NCBI GenBank assembly: GCA_013368315.1
Contig: JAACJM010000005.1
Span: 1,054,001-1,118,000, forward strand
DNA from: Tetrapyrgos nigripes
Lineage: Eukaryota; Basidiomycota; Agaricomycetes; Agaricales; Campanellaceae
Reading direction: 5' to 3'
Length of the DNA: 64,000 nt
The notes beneath the pieces were generated by a model. It was not told the origin of the DNA. It worked only from the letters and a program-made list of their open reading frames with translations, and did no database searches. Below, one piece after another: positions 44,833 through 56,400 of this stretch (the first letter of the stretch is position 1; the number at the start of each line of letters is the position of its first letter). The translations under genes and the position numbers were made by a program.

Positions 44833-47800
44833 ACAATACCCATCAATTTACGAGCAGCAGTTCTAGAAGATAAACTTGTACCCCACCTCCAGGAAATGGG
44901 ACCCTCTGTATCTATTACTTCGCGATCCAACCAAGCTTTTATTATTCAAACTAAAGTATTTAGCAAAGAAAATGAATACTTATCTGCGTTAATAGATTCG
45001 GGGGCCTCGAAGTCTTTTCTCGATTATAGCCAGGCGAATAAGTACTTCAAAAAATTAAAACGACTTCCTCGACCACTACCGCTAATCCTTTTCGATGGAG
45101 AGAGCACATCTGCAGGAGTGATAACTCACTCTATCCTAGTTCAGTTATATTACGAAGACGGGACAACGCACCAGGAAGAGATGCTGGTCACAAAACTACA
45201 TCCAGTGGCACAAATAGTACTAGGCTTTCAGTGGCTATGGAGGATCAACCCACAAATTGATTGGAAAGGACTATCCTTTGCTTTCGAAGGAGGGGAACGA
45301 CTCCAAGCTTCCCTTTTAGAGAACTATCACTTGTCACCTACTAAAAAAAGTAAAGTCACTATTGAGGAGGAGCCGGAGATAGAACTGAGGCAAGCCACAC
45401 TAACCCTCGATGACCCAGTACTGTTGCACGAGTCAGAAGTCTTTAAGTATCTCCAAATAAAAAACATGGGCTTATATACGCTGGCAGAAGGGGAAGGAAC
45501 AGGCCTAAAAAGGGGGGATGAGGACCCTGTAAAAGTTCAAAACCCAGAACGAAAAACCGAAAAACCGACTGCAAAAACACCAGAGAACCTGCCAAAGGAA
45601 AAACCAGCTCTTAGGATCAGCCTCATCGGTGCAGCACCTTTCGCATCACTCGTAAAACAAGGGTGCGAGGCTTACACACTGTACATTACTCCAGCAAGAG
45701 ATAGGAGCGAACTAGCTAATATCAACGGAAGAACGGCACAAGCTAAAGAAGGGGAAGAAAATACAGGGCAACAGAAGGAAACGGAGGAAGAAGAAATCAG
45801 GAAAATTGTACCTGAACCATACCACCCTTGGATCAAGGTTTTCTCATCTGGCGAGGCGTTAAGAATGCCCCCACACCGACCATACGACGTCACGATCGAC
45901 ACTGGAGAGAACGAGTTGCCACCACCTGGGAAACTTTACAACATGTCAGAAACTGAGCTAAAATCATTAAAAGAATACCTGGATGAGATGCTGGGAAAGG
46001 GATTCATCAGGGCCTCGAAGTCGCCCATAGGGGCCCCTGTATTGTTTGCAAAGAAGAAGGATGGGAGTTTACGCATGTGTGTAGACTTTAGAGCTTTGAA
46101 CAAAGTAACCATAAAAAATAAATATCCCTTACCTCTAATTGGAGACCTTATGGATCGACTCCGCAAGGCAAAACATTTCACGAAATTAGATCTAAGAGTC
46201 GGATACAACAACGTTAGGGTAGCAGAAGGACACGAGTGGAAGACCGCATTCCGAACACGGTATGGAGCATTTGAATACCTGGTTATGCCCTTTGGGCTCA
46301 CCAATGCCCCTTCAGTATTCCAACGTTTTATGAACGATATATTCCACGATATGATTGATGTATCCGTAGTTATATATCTAGACGATATACCTATCTTCTC
46401 AGAAACCGAAGAAGAACATATAGGACATGTTAAACAAGTATTAAGACGATTAGAGGAGCATGACTTACATTTAAAACCCTCGAAATGTGACTTCCACGTT
46501 GATTCTGTGGAGTACCTAGGAATGATTGTGTCAAAGGAGGGAATCTCCATGGACCCCGTCAAGATTGAGGTCATACGGAACTGGAAGGAACCTACTAATC
46601 TCAAAGAGCTGCAAAGTTTTTTGGGGTTTGCAAATTTCTATCGCTGCTTTATCGATAACTACTCCGGAATAGTGAAACCACTTACGTATCTCACCTCAAA
46701 GAAAGTCGCATTCGAGTGGACTACGCAAAGGCAACGAGTATTCGACCTCCTCAAAACAGCCTTTACTCACGCACCAATCTTACGCCACTTCGACCCCACC
46801 CTACCTATCGTAGTAGAATCCGATGCATCCGACTACGCAATAGCGGCTATACTTTCACAACCCCACCCCGACACTGGCGAAATCCATCCAGTAGCATTCC
46901 ACGCACGAGCCATGGGACCTGCCGAACTCAACTACGACATATTCGACAAGGAAATACTGGCCATTGTGGATTCGTTTGGTCAGTGGAGAGCTTATCTGGA
47001 GGGATCTAAGTACACCATACAAGTGTATTCAGATCACAATAACTTACAATTCTTTACTACCACCAAAAAGTTGAGTAGACGTCAAGCACGATGGTCCGAA
47101 TTCTTATCAGGATTCGGTTATACAATCAATTACCGACCAGGACGTTTAGGTGGGAAACCAGATGCACTGACTCGACAACCTGATGTTTATCCTAAAAAAT
47201 CTGAAGTTAACCAACGAAACAAAGACAACGAGAAAATACTTATACCCCCAGAAAGGTTGTGTGCGGGACTAATAATCAATGAAGAATTAACGCTACAACA
47301 GATCCGGGGCAGAATGGATACATACTTGCAAAGGGGGAAGGAATTAGCAGAATCAAGAGATCCAGGACCCTTCAAATATGAAGAAGGAATCCTACTCCGA
47401 AACGGGTATATCTACGTACCAGAGGGAGGCGAGCTTAGGAAAACAATTATTCAAGAACACCATGACCACAAGTTGAGGGGACACCCTGGAATCAGAAAGA
47501 CCACCAAGCTCATCCGGCGAACATATTTCTGGCCAAAAATGCATAGAGATGTGAAACAATATGTGAGAACATGTGAAGCATGCGCACGGGCAAAAGCAAG
47601 GAGGTACAAACCTTTTGGACTATTGGAACCCCTGCCTATTAGTAAAAGACCATGGACAGCGATCTCCGTAGATCATATAGTAGAACTACCGGAGTCTAAT
47701 GGGCATGATGCCATCATGGTAGTAGTTTGTAGAACTACCAAAATGGCTATCTTTATATCTTGCAATACTACGGATAATGCACAACAGTTAGCCAGATTAT

Positions 47801-48855
47801 TTATACGGTTTGTATTTTCGAAGCACGGACTCCCTAGTGACATAATCTCAGACCGAGAGAGTACCTTCGTGTCGAAGTTCTGGAGAGCCCTGTGTGACCT
47901 ACTAGAGATTTAATTGAATTTTTCGACAGCCTATCACCCAGAAACAGATGGCCAGACAGAAAGAACCAACCAAACACTAGAACAATACCTAAGACTATTT
48001 GTGAATTATGAACAGAATGACCGGGATGATTTACTGCCCTTAGCCGAGTACGCTTACAATGATGCGCCACATGCCACTACCAATGTGTCCCCCTTCTTCG
48101 CCAATAAAGGATTTCACCCTCGACTCACCTTCACAATACGAAGCATTAATAACCACGCAGCTCATCAAAAGGTGAAGGAAATGGCAGACATGCACCACTA
48201 TTTAAAAATTCAAATTGAGAAAGTCAATGAGAACATGAAAGAATACGCTAATCGGAAGCGCGATGAGGCTCCCGACGAATTCCAAGAAAATACCTACGTA
48301 TGGCTTGACGCTCGTAACATTACCACCAAGAGACCCGCCAAAAAACTCAACTATAAGTACATTGGACCATTTAAAATACTTAAAAGAATTGGGACTCACG
48401 CGTATAGGCTGAAATTACCCAGTTCGCTAAGTAGTATACATAACGTATTCCACGCATGACTACTGGCCAAATACCACGAAGACCAAGTCAGAAACCAACC
48501 ACAAACACCGCCCTTCGAAACTAAGATTGAGAGGAAGGGAGTATATGAAGTCGAACAGATTGTGGACTCAAAAATCGAAAGGAAAATATTGAAATATCTA
48601 GTAAAATGGAAGGATTACGGGGACGAAGAAAATACATGGCAGACATTACGCACCTTAAAAAATTCAATCGAGGCAATCGAGGACTCTCAAACAAGACACC
48701 CAGACAAACCATGTGCAACAGAAGACCAGTTAAGAGCCCTAGAACGGGGGGAGAAGATCCAGAAAACCAATGCCCCAGTCGACATGACCCAATCTCAACC
48801 AACGGAACAACCAAAACGAATGTCTCCAAGGTTCCAGTCACAGCCAAACCCTTGA
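44782..48855 (+). pseudogene. Pol of the chromovirus, two nonsense codons
   Basis: Reached from gag by the -1 shift. Domains: aspartic protease (ALIDSGASKSF near 44995), reverse transcriptase (KLDLRVGYNNVRV, LVMPFGLTNAPSVFQRFM, VIYLDDIPIF near 46370), RNase H (VVESDASDYAIAAILSQ), HHCC zinc finger (HHDHKLRGHPGIRKTT with CEACARAK), integrase core (ISVDHIVELPE, IISDRESTFVS, TDGQTERTNQ, with all three acid residues), GPF-type module (YKYIGPFKILKRIG) and a chromodomain (YEVEQIVDSKIERKILKYLV then KWKDYGDEENTW, 48541-48690), which places it among chromoviruses. Stops at 47911-47913 (TAA) and 48457-48459 (TGA) interrupt one otherwise continuous frame. The frame after each stop stays conserved. Confidence 0.92.
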
Positions 48856-49235
48856 TAAAAAACTCCGGTTGACCATCCCAATACAAGCACTACGGTGCAC
48901 ACCTTGGAGCCAGACCAAAAGCAAAAAAGATTATCTAAGCCACAACCACGCTGAGACACACAAACCATACGGCAGCAATTTTGGACCCCGGTAGATCAGA
49001 TAACAATGACATCATGTAGACTTTAGCCAGGGAGTCAATCCCCGACTCCCCCAATAAAAAGACATCACATGACACATACACGTCAACAAGACAAGACTGA
49101 TAGGAGACTACTATTGAAAAACGATAGGTATAGGAAGTACAAAGGTATATACGGGTATCAGTACTCCATAGAGTTAATGCAAAGACAATAATAATGTTGG
49201 GATTTAAAAATGCGAACGAGAGCTATCAAATACAC
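48856..49235. other. spacer between chromovirus pol and the antisense gene
   Basis: No coding sequence on either strand. It includes the 3' flank of the antisense gene. No purine tract or LTR end is seen here, which is where a standard chromovirus would have them. Confidence 0.4.
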
Positions 49236-50617
49236 CTAGTTCTCCTTGTCCAACTGTTTCTTGTTGCGAATAGAAGCCGATCGACCATGGCCTTTGGAGT
49301 TCTTGGGGAACTTGAACCTGGAGGAAGAACAGAAGGAAGTCAGAACAATACTATAAATTGTTACGGAAAACAAGAACTTACCCCGACTTGCCATTAAAGG
49401 TACGACGACCCTGAACAGAGGGAATCGGGTTACCCATAGGAGAGGCCATGGAGGAGGCTGGACAAGCGATCTTCAAGGATTTACTAGGAGTAGGAGGTTG
49501 GACGGGAGCGGAAGGAACGTTAGAATGGCGAGCAGGAGTCATGAACGGGTTTGTTGATGGAGGAAGATTAATGCCGGATTTGGGGAAGGCCGGAGGAGCT
49601 GCGGCAGGATTAATAAATGCATTGGTAGAAGGAACAGGGAGGAGAGATGCAAGTAGAGCAGCGGGTACGGGGACAGGACCAGGATGACTAAAAGAGACAC
49701 CATTAAGATTGCAGAAACCAAGAGACGAAGAGAAATAAACACGTACGGCGAATTCATCACAATGTTTTCAATGCAAGCTATGTCTCGATCAGCGTAAGGA
49801 AGAATGCAGTTCATGGTGGAGTCTCCTTCTTGAATAGTACCAGTGATGGTCTTCGAGGCAGTAAAGGTTTGAAGAAGCATAGTGCCCAACCCATCGAAAG
49901 CCATACCGGCAGTGGTAGCACGGTCACGGATGACATCGACACTAGCTCCTGATCGAATAGCCTCGTGAAGCAACAACAAAGCTCCGTCTAGACTTGTCAT
50001 ATAGTTCCGAATAACAGTCTCTAGACACACGATGTTACCACGAGCACCCTGAAGACTAACCGTTGACAAGAATCGGATCTCCGCCTGCATAGTAGAGATC
50101 AACTGCTGAGCAGTGGCTGAAAATGGCATTTCTAAGTTAACGGCAGGATTAAGAAGGATAAAAAATCAAGTGACTCACTATTCATCCTTTTCCAGCCCTC
50201 TGCCTCACGATCGACTTTGGCCGCAGCCCTGTAATGGATGATATCGACAATCAAAAAATGAAAATGGAAACAAGCACAGAACACTTACTGAAGACGGTCC
50301 TGCGTCTCCTTCTCAAGCTCAGCGTTTAAACCAAGAACGATGGCCTCCTTGATCTTTAGCTCGGTTTCAAGCTCCTTAATGCGATTGCTAAGGCGAACAA
50401 AGCTGTCCATCGAAGGAGAGACACTACAAAACAAGGAATAATGAAGCCTAGGTCAATCGCTGGAAGAACAATGAAGGCCGCGATAAAACAACAAACCTCG
50501 GACGGTTAAAACCAGCGATAGGGTGGTCGAGGCCCGGGATAGGGCTAGAGAGAGAGACGGCATTGAAGTAGGTGTAGGGCAAGGAGCAGGAGGGAATTTA
50601 AAAGAAGGCGAATCCAT
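49236..50617 (-). CDS. antisense six-exon gene inside the chromovirus; coiled-coil protein
   Basis: Exons (minus): 50497-50617, 50289-50423, 50179-50228, 49747-50131, 49382-49687, 49236-49317, all with GT-AG borders. From exon 2 to the stop the phases agree: VSPSMDSFVRLSNRIKELET, a coiled coil (LKIKEAIVLGLNAELEKETQ), a helical domain (QLISTMQAEIRFLSTVSLQG, YMTSLDGALLLLHEAIRSGA, AFDGLGTMLLQTFTASKTIT), a Pro-rich linker (HPGPVPVPAALLASLLPVPS) and a basic C-terminus ending NKKQLDKEN. Exon 1 (MDSPSFKFPPAPCPTPTS) is out of phase by one base: after a CT run the other frame reads SPIPGLDHPIAGFNRP and leads properly into exon 2, so this copy has a probable frameshift there or an unresolved start. About 360 residues if whole. 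Function unknown. It lies between pol and the 3' LTR, transcribed toward pol. Confidence 0.7.
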
Positions 50618-50948
50618 TGCATACGGCGAAGGCAAGTAGGAGTGATGAGAAAGGATGGGAGAAATCTCCTCTCTTTTATATGCGAGTAGGAACCTTTTTG
50701 ATTAGATCATTCAAAGAACTGGAAAATAAAACTTACAGACAACGCAGAGGGGTTCTCGGAGTCCGTCTCACCAGCCACAATAGTAGACTCAATAGAATTA
50801 CTATATTTGGAGACGTACATTCACAGGAACAATACATGGTCAAAATATCAAAGCACTACTTACTCCGAAAATTAAAAAGTCTGGAAGCAAGAAGCACAAA
50901 TCCAGGGGAACGAAGCACATGTACAATGCCTTCGAGGGCTCAGGCATC
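50618..50948 (+). other. region between antisense gene and purine tract
   Basis: Holds the promoter side of the antisense gene. On the plus strand a frame from about 50790 reads TIFGDVHSQEQYMVKISKHY then LLRKLKSLEARSTNPGERST up to the purine tract; it looks coding and may be a remnant of an extra chromovirus frame. Not certain. Confidence 0.35.
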
Positions 50949-51581
50949 AAAAGGGGGAGTACTGTTACGATGCGTACAAGAACAGGACCATGCAACTCGT
51001 GTGAATAATCCTGACGCAGTCCCCGCCACTGAACAACCTTGAGACCATAATCGCAACAAGGATTAGATACTATAAATGGTCATTGAGAGACGACTGGAAG
51101 AAGCACCAAAGGCTGACAAAGCGAGCTAGGATGTGAGAGAATACCCAGAAGATTGAATGGCATGGTCACACGAGACCGTAAAAGGAAGGAGGGAAACAGG
51201 AAGCGAACAATGAGTCTAAAGGAGTCATCAGGGAACCGAGTAATGATGGAAGCCGATTACGAATACATGACTTAAGGAAACAAGTCAAGTAAAGTACAAA
51301 TGAGTCAATGAAGAAAGTAGGAGGAAAGTTTGAGTCATGACCAGTCATAGACACCCCGTAATTTAGTTTTTCATGTATATAAACAGGCTGAGGACTCAAG
51401 AGTCCCTAGTCTGCTATTTTGTCACCCCTACGTACATCAAATATATTTGTTATCAATACTTAATTACATACGGCCGCCGTCTAAGCATACTGACTGCGAA
51501 ATATCTCTGTAAGTATCCTTCTCTGCCTGCCGTCAAGCTTGTTGACTGTAAATCTACTCGCACCTATCTCTAAACATATCA
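50949..51581 (+). repeat. purine tract and probable 3' LTR of the chromovirus
   Basis: AAAAGGGGGAGTAC (50949-50962) is a typical polypurine tract and is followed at once by TGTTACGATGCG, an LTR-like TG start. Inside are a TATA box (TGTATATAAACAGG near 51374) and C/T-rich DNA as in an R/U5 region. The end is placed at a CA near 51581 but could be some bases further. The partner LTR is missing, so the limits cannot be confirmed. Confidence 0.6.
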
Positions 51582-53438
51582 CGGAAGTCCAACACTTGAT
51601 ACTTAAGCCACTGTGAATCCTCCGATCATATCAATTCAATTAGGCTTTGAGCCGATCACATTCCTCGAACATCAACTACATATCCCCGGCTAACCCCTAT
51701 CTGCGTGTCTGTTCACTGGGGAAAGGTGCCACTGCTTCACATGGCAAATTACGAGGCCCATTGGATAAGTAAAATGGTTTTGTATGCTGTGAAAAATTAG
51801 ATAGAGCTCAATAGCTTAATGTAACGATGCCTAAATGACCTTGGATGGGGTGGAGGAAGCAATAGTGATTCAGAGAGCGGCTCTTGACGACTTTCGACGG
51901 CTGCTGAGGGAAGGTAAACGCGTCTGAAGCTTGACGTGGTTGATGGGCTTGTAGTCGTCGACAGCGAAGGGAATGAATCATGACGTACTTCAATGCGTCA
52001 GTTGAGATGGCAGTGTGCGGGCATTTCGGAGCGCTGAGGTGGCGTGTAAAAATTAGAACCCGTGAGAACCTTTGGTACTCAATTGGGGGGTCGACATAAG
52101 TTAACTCGGCCTAAAGGGCCTCGTAATTGAGCTGCACAACGGTCTCATTACTCATTCGGACATAAGTACTTATTCCTTTGTATTACTGATTGCAATAATA
52201 CAAACCATTGTACACGTCCTAACAGTAATCCGTTGGAAGAACGATTTGTGGTCCGTTTCCTTTAAACTTTTTTGACAGTGATCAATACTAACACAGAAAC
52301 TTTCCTCTTCAGGCATAGGATGAATCTTTTGAAAGGAGCATACTCGTTCGGTAAGTCAGCTTGCCCTTCACAACCCAATATCAAAACCTAACCTGCTGTG
52401 TACGTTTAGGATGATGGGATCTACTTTCATTGGTTGGCGTGATAGTATTGTATGCAGAGGTGGTTGGAAGGGCCCATCTATAGTACCAACTAGCAATGCT
52501 TTCCATTCCATGTACCATTTCATAGCTCTTGTAATATCTCTTTTAACGCACTAATATTAGGAATCTGAGGTATGAGGATGTGGTTCTCCTAATCCTATTT
52601 AGTAGCTTTCCCTGCAGCTTTCCAGTAGCTTTTCTTAAGACTTTTGAAAGCAGGAGGCAACTTTCAAAAGCGATCGGGCCTGTGTTTTGAAAGTACGGCG
52701 TGGATCGGAAAAAGTCGCATAAAAGTTGTAAAAAGCCGGTTTGCTGTTTTACTGATGAATATGTTGTAGTCTTCATTGCTGTCGGTAACGTCGAGCTCAT
52801 CGTGGTCGACGATGAGCGTTGTTGTCACATCTTGTGACATCAATGCATCTCAGCTGCGAAATTTCATTTGCTCCTCGACTTTCATCCTCTCTTCTGTCTT
52901 TTATGCGCGCTGGTGTCTTGTCTTTTACTACAATTACTTACGCCGGTGGAATAACTCAATTTGCCTGTAAATTTTAGATAGGAAAGTCACTTCCGAACGC
53001 AACAATTTAATTGACTCGGGCATGCACATACTAATTACTACGTCGGGTTTGACCTAGTGCCTACCAGACGGTCTGGAAGACGAAACAGAGAAGAAGCTAG
53101 AGAGGCAACTGAATAGTTGATGTTACCAGCATCATTCAAAGTTGCGGTCGAAGATCTTATCTAGGTGGCCTTTTCCAAGACCTTATCTTTGATGCTTTAT
53201 TACACTTCTCATAAAGACTCATGTGACTTTGGACACTTTTCAAACCTCTTACGCTGTGCCACCCAAGTGAATTGAGCGCTAAAGTTGCGTCAAAGGCGCT
53301 CAAACTGAATTACATCAAGGTCAGCCGGCTGTTCCCGAAACCTAATCTTTCATGTCTCGTTGCTTCTCATAAAACCAACATGTGACTTTAGACACTTTCC
53401 AAACTTCTTGCGCAGTGCCATCCACCATCATTCGAAAG
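51582..53438. other. intergenic; an inverted pair of the dispersed 11-mer
   Basis: TTACGAGGCCC at 51749-51759 and GGGCCTCGTAA at 52116-52126 face each other across 356 bases, so 51749-52126 may be one small element. The rest, including 52250-53430, has no supported gene. Duplicated text occurs near 53213-53255 and 53371-53417 (CATGTGACTTT-GACACTTT-CAAAC, then CGC-GTGCCA). Confidence 0.45.
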
Positions 53439-56400
53439 ATGAAACGGGGCATTGACAACGTGAATGAACAAAATAAACGTAAAAGACAGGTATTAACAGG
53501 TAAGTATAAACCAGGCTTCAGGAAATAAACTGTGCTTTTCATTCTCTTTTATGAAATCTAGATCCAGAGACTGGTCCAGTTCCTAGAGCAGCTGAAGATG
53601 AGATTTATCTTGATGGTCAAATTTCACAAGGATCAAGAATTGTTGCAGGGAGAGATGTGCATATGATTATGAACAATGTCCAGGGAGACCAGAGACAGAC
53701 TTTCAACAACAACTATAGCCAGAACTCCAACAATACTTATGATAACAGATACATTCAGACAGGTAAACAACAATTTTTTTGGCTCACCCGGTTAAATTTG
53801 ATTGATGTCTCATACAGGAGGGAGTAATACCTTTGTTGTGCAAAATGTTGTAACAGGTAAGTTGATTGGCTCTTAATTGTTTTGAGAAACATTGGAATAG
53901 AATATTCAAATAATTTACAGTGGATAAGATCAAAGACTGGCTCAAAGCACCTGATCCATCTGCCAATTATAATGCTGCATATGAGAAGATGACAGAAGGC
54001 ACTGGAGAATGGCTCCTCAAGGACTCCAGGTTGATTCAGTGGAAAGAAAATGGTGGCTTGCTCTGGTTGCAGGGAAAAGGTAGGTGATCTTTCTGTGTAT
54101 GAAAACAACAGGCATTGAATAAAGAATATAAAACTACATAGCTGGTTCTGGAAAGACCTTTCTTCTGTGAGTAGTTTGCTTCTTTTCTGCTTGGTCAAGA
54201 AATGAATGCCATATATTTCAGCACCAATGTTATCACAAGTTTGAAGACAGAGGGCCATACTGTGTTCTACTTTTATTTTGACACTCTTGACCAAACCAAG
54301 GTTAAAGGGACTTACAAGGGATTGCTCTCCTCTATCATGCTTTCTACTGGCATAGAGTTCAACCAATCAGTGTTGCAAGATCTGTATCAGCAATATGCCT
54401 CAGGTACAAGTCAAATGCATACAGATGCCATGAAGACAACCTTGATTGAGCTCCAGGAACAACATTCTTCAGCTATATACATTGTCATGGATGCATTCGA
54501 TGAATGTCAGGCACAAGATCAACATTTGGTTTCAAGATTCATTTTGGATTTACTTGGAGTTGATTCAAGGATACATATCCTTGCGTCCTGCAGACATGCA
54601 GCTAGTGCAATTGGAATCAGCTCTGCTACTTATGCCATATCATTGGATGAACAAGTAGTCAGATCAGACATTCAAAGGCACATTGAGCAAGTTCTCAAAA
54701 AGAGGCCTTTGAGTGTGAATGTACATCAAGAAGTAACAGAGGCTCTAGTGCATGGAGCTCATGGACAGTAAGTATTATACTAGTCTCAAGTATTATAATT
54801 GATGATTGAAATATTTGATAGGATCCGATGGGTTGATTGTCAAATTCAACAATTGCAAGAATTAGCCACTCGCAAAGCTATACTAGATGCCCTAAAGAAT
54901 TTGCCTGAAAACCTAGAAGAGACTTATGTCAAAGCATTGCTCAAGACTAAAAAGGGTCACCAGAAGGATGTGCAAGCTATTTTGAGGTGGCTGCTATTTG
55001 GATATTGGACACTGACCTTGGAGTTGCTACCTGAAATCCTTCGAATTGATTTTGAGGGAAGGAAATTAGAGGCAGCTGAGAGAATAGAGGTGAATGGAGT
55101 GTCTAAAATTATTAACTCAACATTGGTTGTGGTCCAAGAAAACATCTGGGGTGAAGTTACCTGGCACACATTGCAACTGGCACATCCTTCAGTAAAAGAG
55201 TATATTCTTTCAGATCAAATCAAATCAAGTTCAGCAGCACTTTTTCATGTAAATGATCAGATGGCCCATGAATTCATTGCTCAATCATGTATGATCTATC
55301 TGATAGTTTATGGAGAAGATGAATCCATAGATAAAGGACAACTTCCTTTGGTGGATTACACTGTAGAGAAATGGCCAAACCATTTAAAAAATCTACAACA
55401 ATTGGAAGATCCTATCCTATCATTGAGTTTACATTTGCTCACAGATACAAATAGATCATGTAGACAATGGTTTAGAGCCTTATGGAGATATCCAGATGTA
55501 ATTGAAGGTTCTGCCTCTCCATTATATTATGCTAGCTCCCTTGGTCTGTCTAATATAATGCTGTTATTGATAGAGGAGGGGGCAAATATTAATGCTCAGG
55601 GTGGTAAATATGGCACTCCTCTCCAGGCTGCTGTATATATGCAGAACAAAGACACTGTAAGGCTTTTGCTTGAGAAGGGAGCAGATGTAAATGCTCAGGG
55701 TCATAAATATTGCACACCTTTAGGGGCTGCTTTGACTAAGGGCTATGAAGACATTGTAAAGCTTTTGATTGAGAAGGGAGCAGATGTAAATGCTCAATGT
55801 GGTACATATGGCACTCCTCTCCAAGTTGCTTCATTTAAGAACAATAAAGAGATCGTAAAGCTTTTGCTTGAGAAAGGAGCAGATGTAAATGCTCAGGGTG
55901 GTAAATATGGCACTCCTCTCCAGGCTGCTGTATATATGCAGAACAAAGACACTGTAACACTTTTGCTTGAGAAGGGAGCAGATGTAAATGCTCAGGGTGG
56001 TAAATATTGCACTCCTTTAGAGGTTGCTTTTACTAAGGGCTATGAAGACATTGTAAAGCTTTTGATTGAGAAGGGAGCAGATGTAAATGCTCAATGTGGT
56101 ACATATGGCACTCCTCTCCAAGTTGCTTCATTTAAGAACAATAAAGAGATTGTAAAGCTTTTGCTTGAGAAAGGAGCAGATGTAAATGCTCAGGGTGGTG
56201 TATATGGCACTCCTCTCCAGGCTGCTTCATTTAAGGGCTATCAAGAGATTGTAAAGCTTTTGCTTGAGAAAGGAGCAGATGTAAATGCTCAGTGTGGTGA
56301 ATATGGCACTCCTCTCCAGGCTGCTGTGGGAGAAGGATATAAAGACATTGCAAGGCTTCTACTGGATAAAGGAGCAGATGTACATGCTCATGGTAAATAC

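Larger units (their letters stand above)
36555..51581 (+). mobile_element. Ty3/gypsy chromovirus, interrupted, 5' LTR missing
   Basis: Plus-strand retrotransposon: leader with an intron-like stretch (GTAAGC at 36679 to CCACAG at 36720), gag, a -1 frameshift signal, pol (protease, reverse transcriptase, RNase H, integrase, chromodomain), an antisense gene, a purine tract (AAAAGGGGGAGTAC at 50949) and a probable 3' LTR from 50963. Gag is split at 37061/43713 by a minus-strand gypsy element. No 5' LTR is found: at 36554 the sequence changes to repeat block C. Two nonsense codons in pol and the missing LTR mean that it cannot move by itself. Confidence 0.8.
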
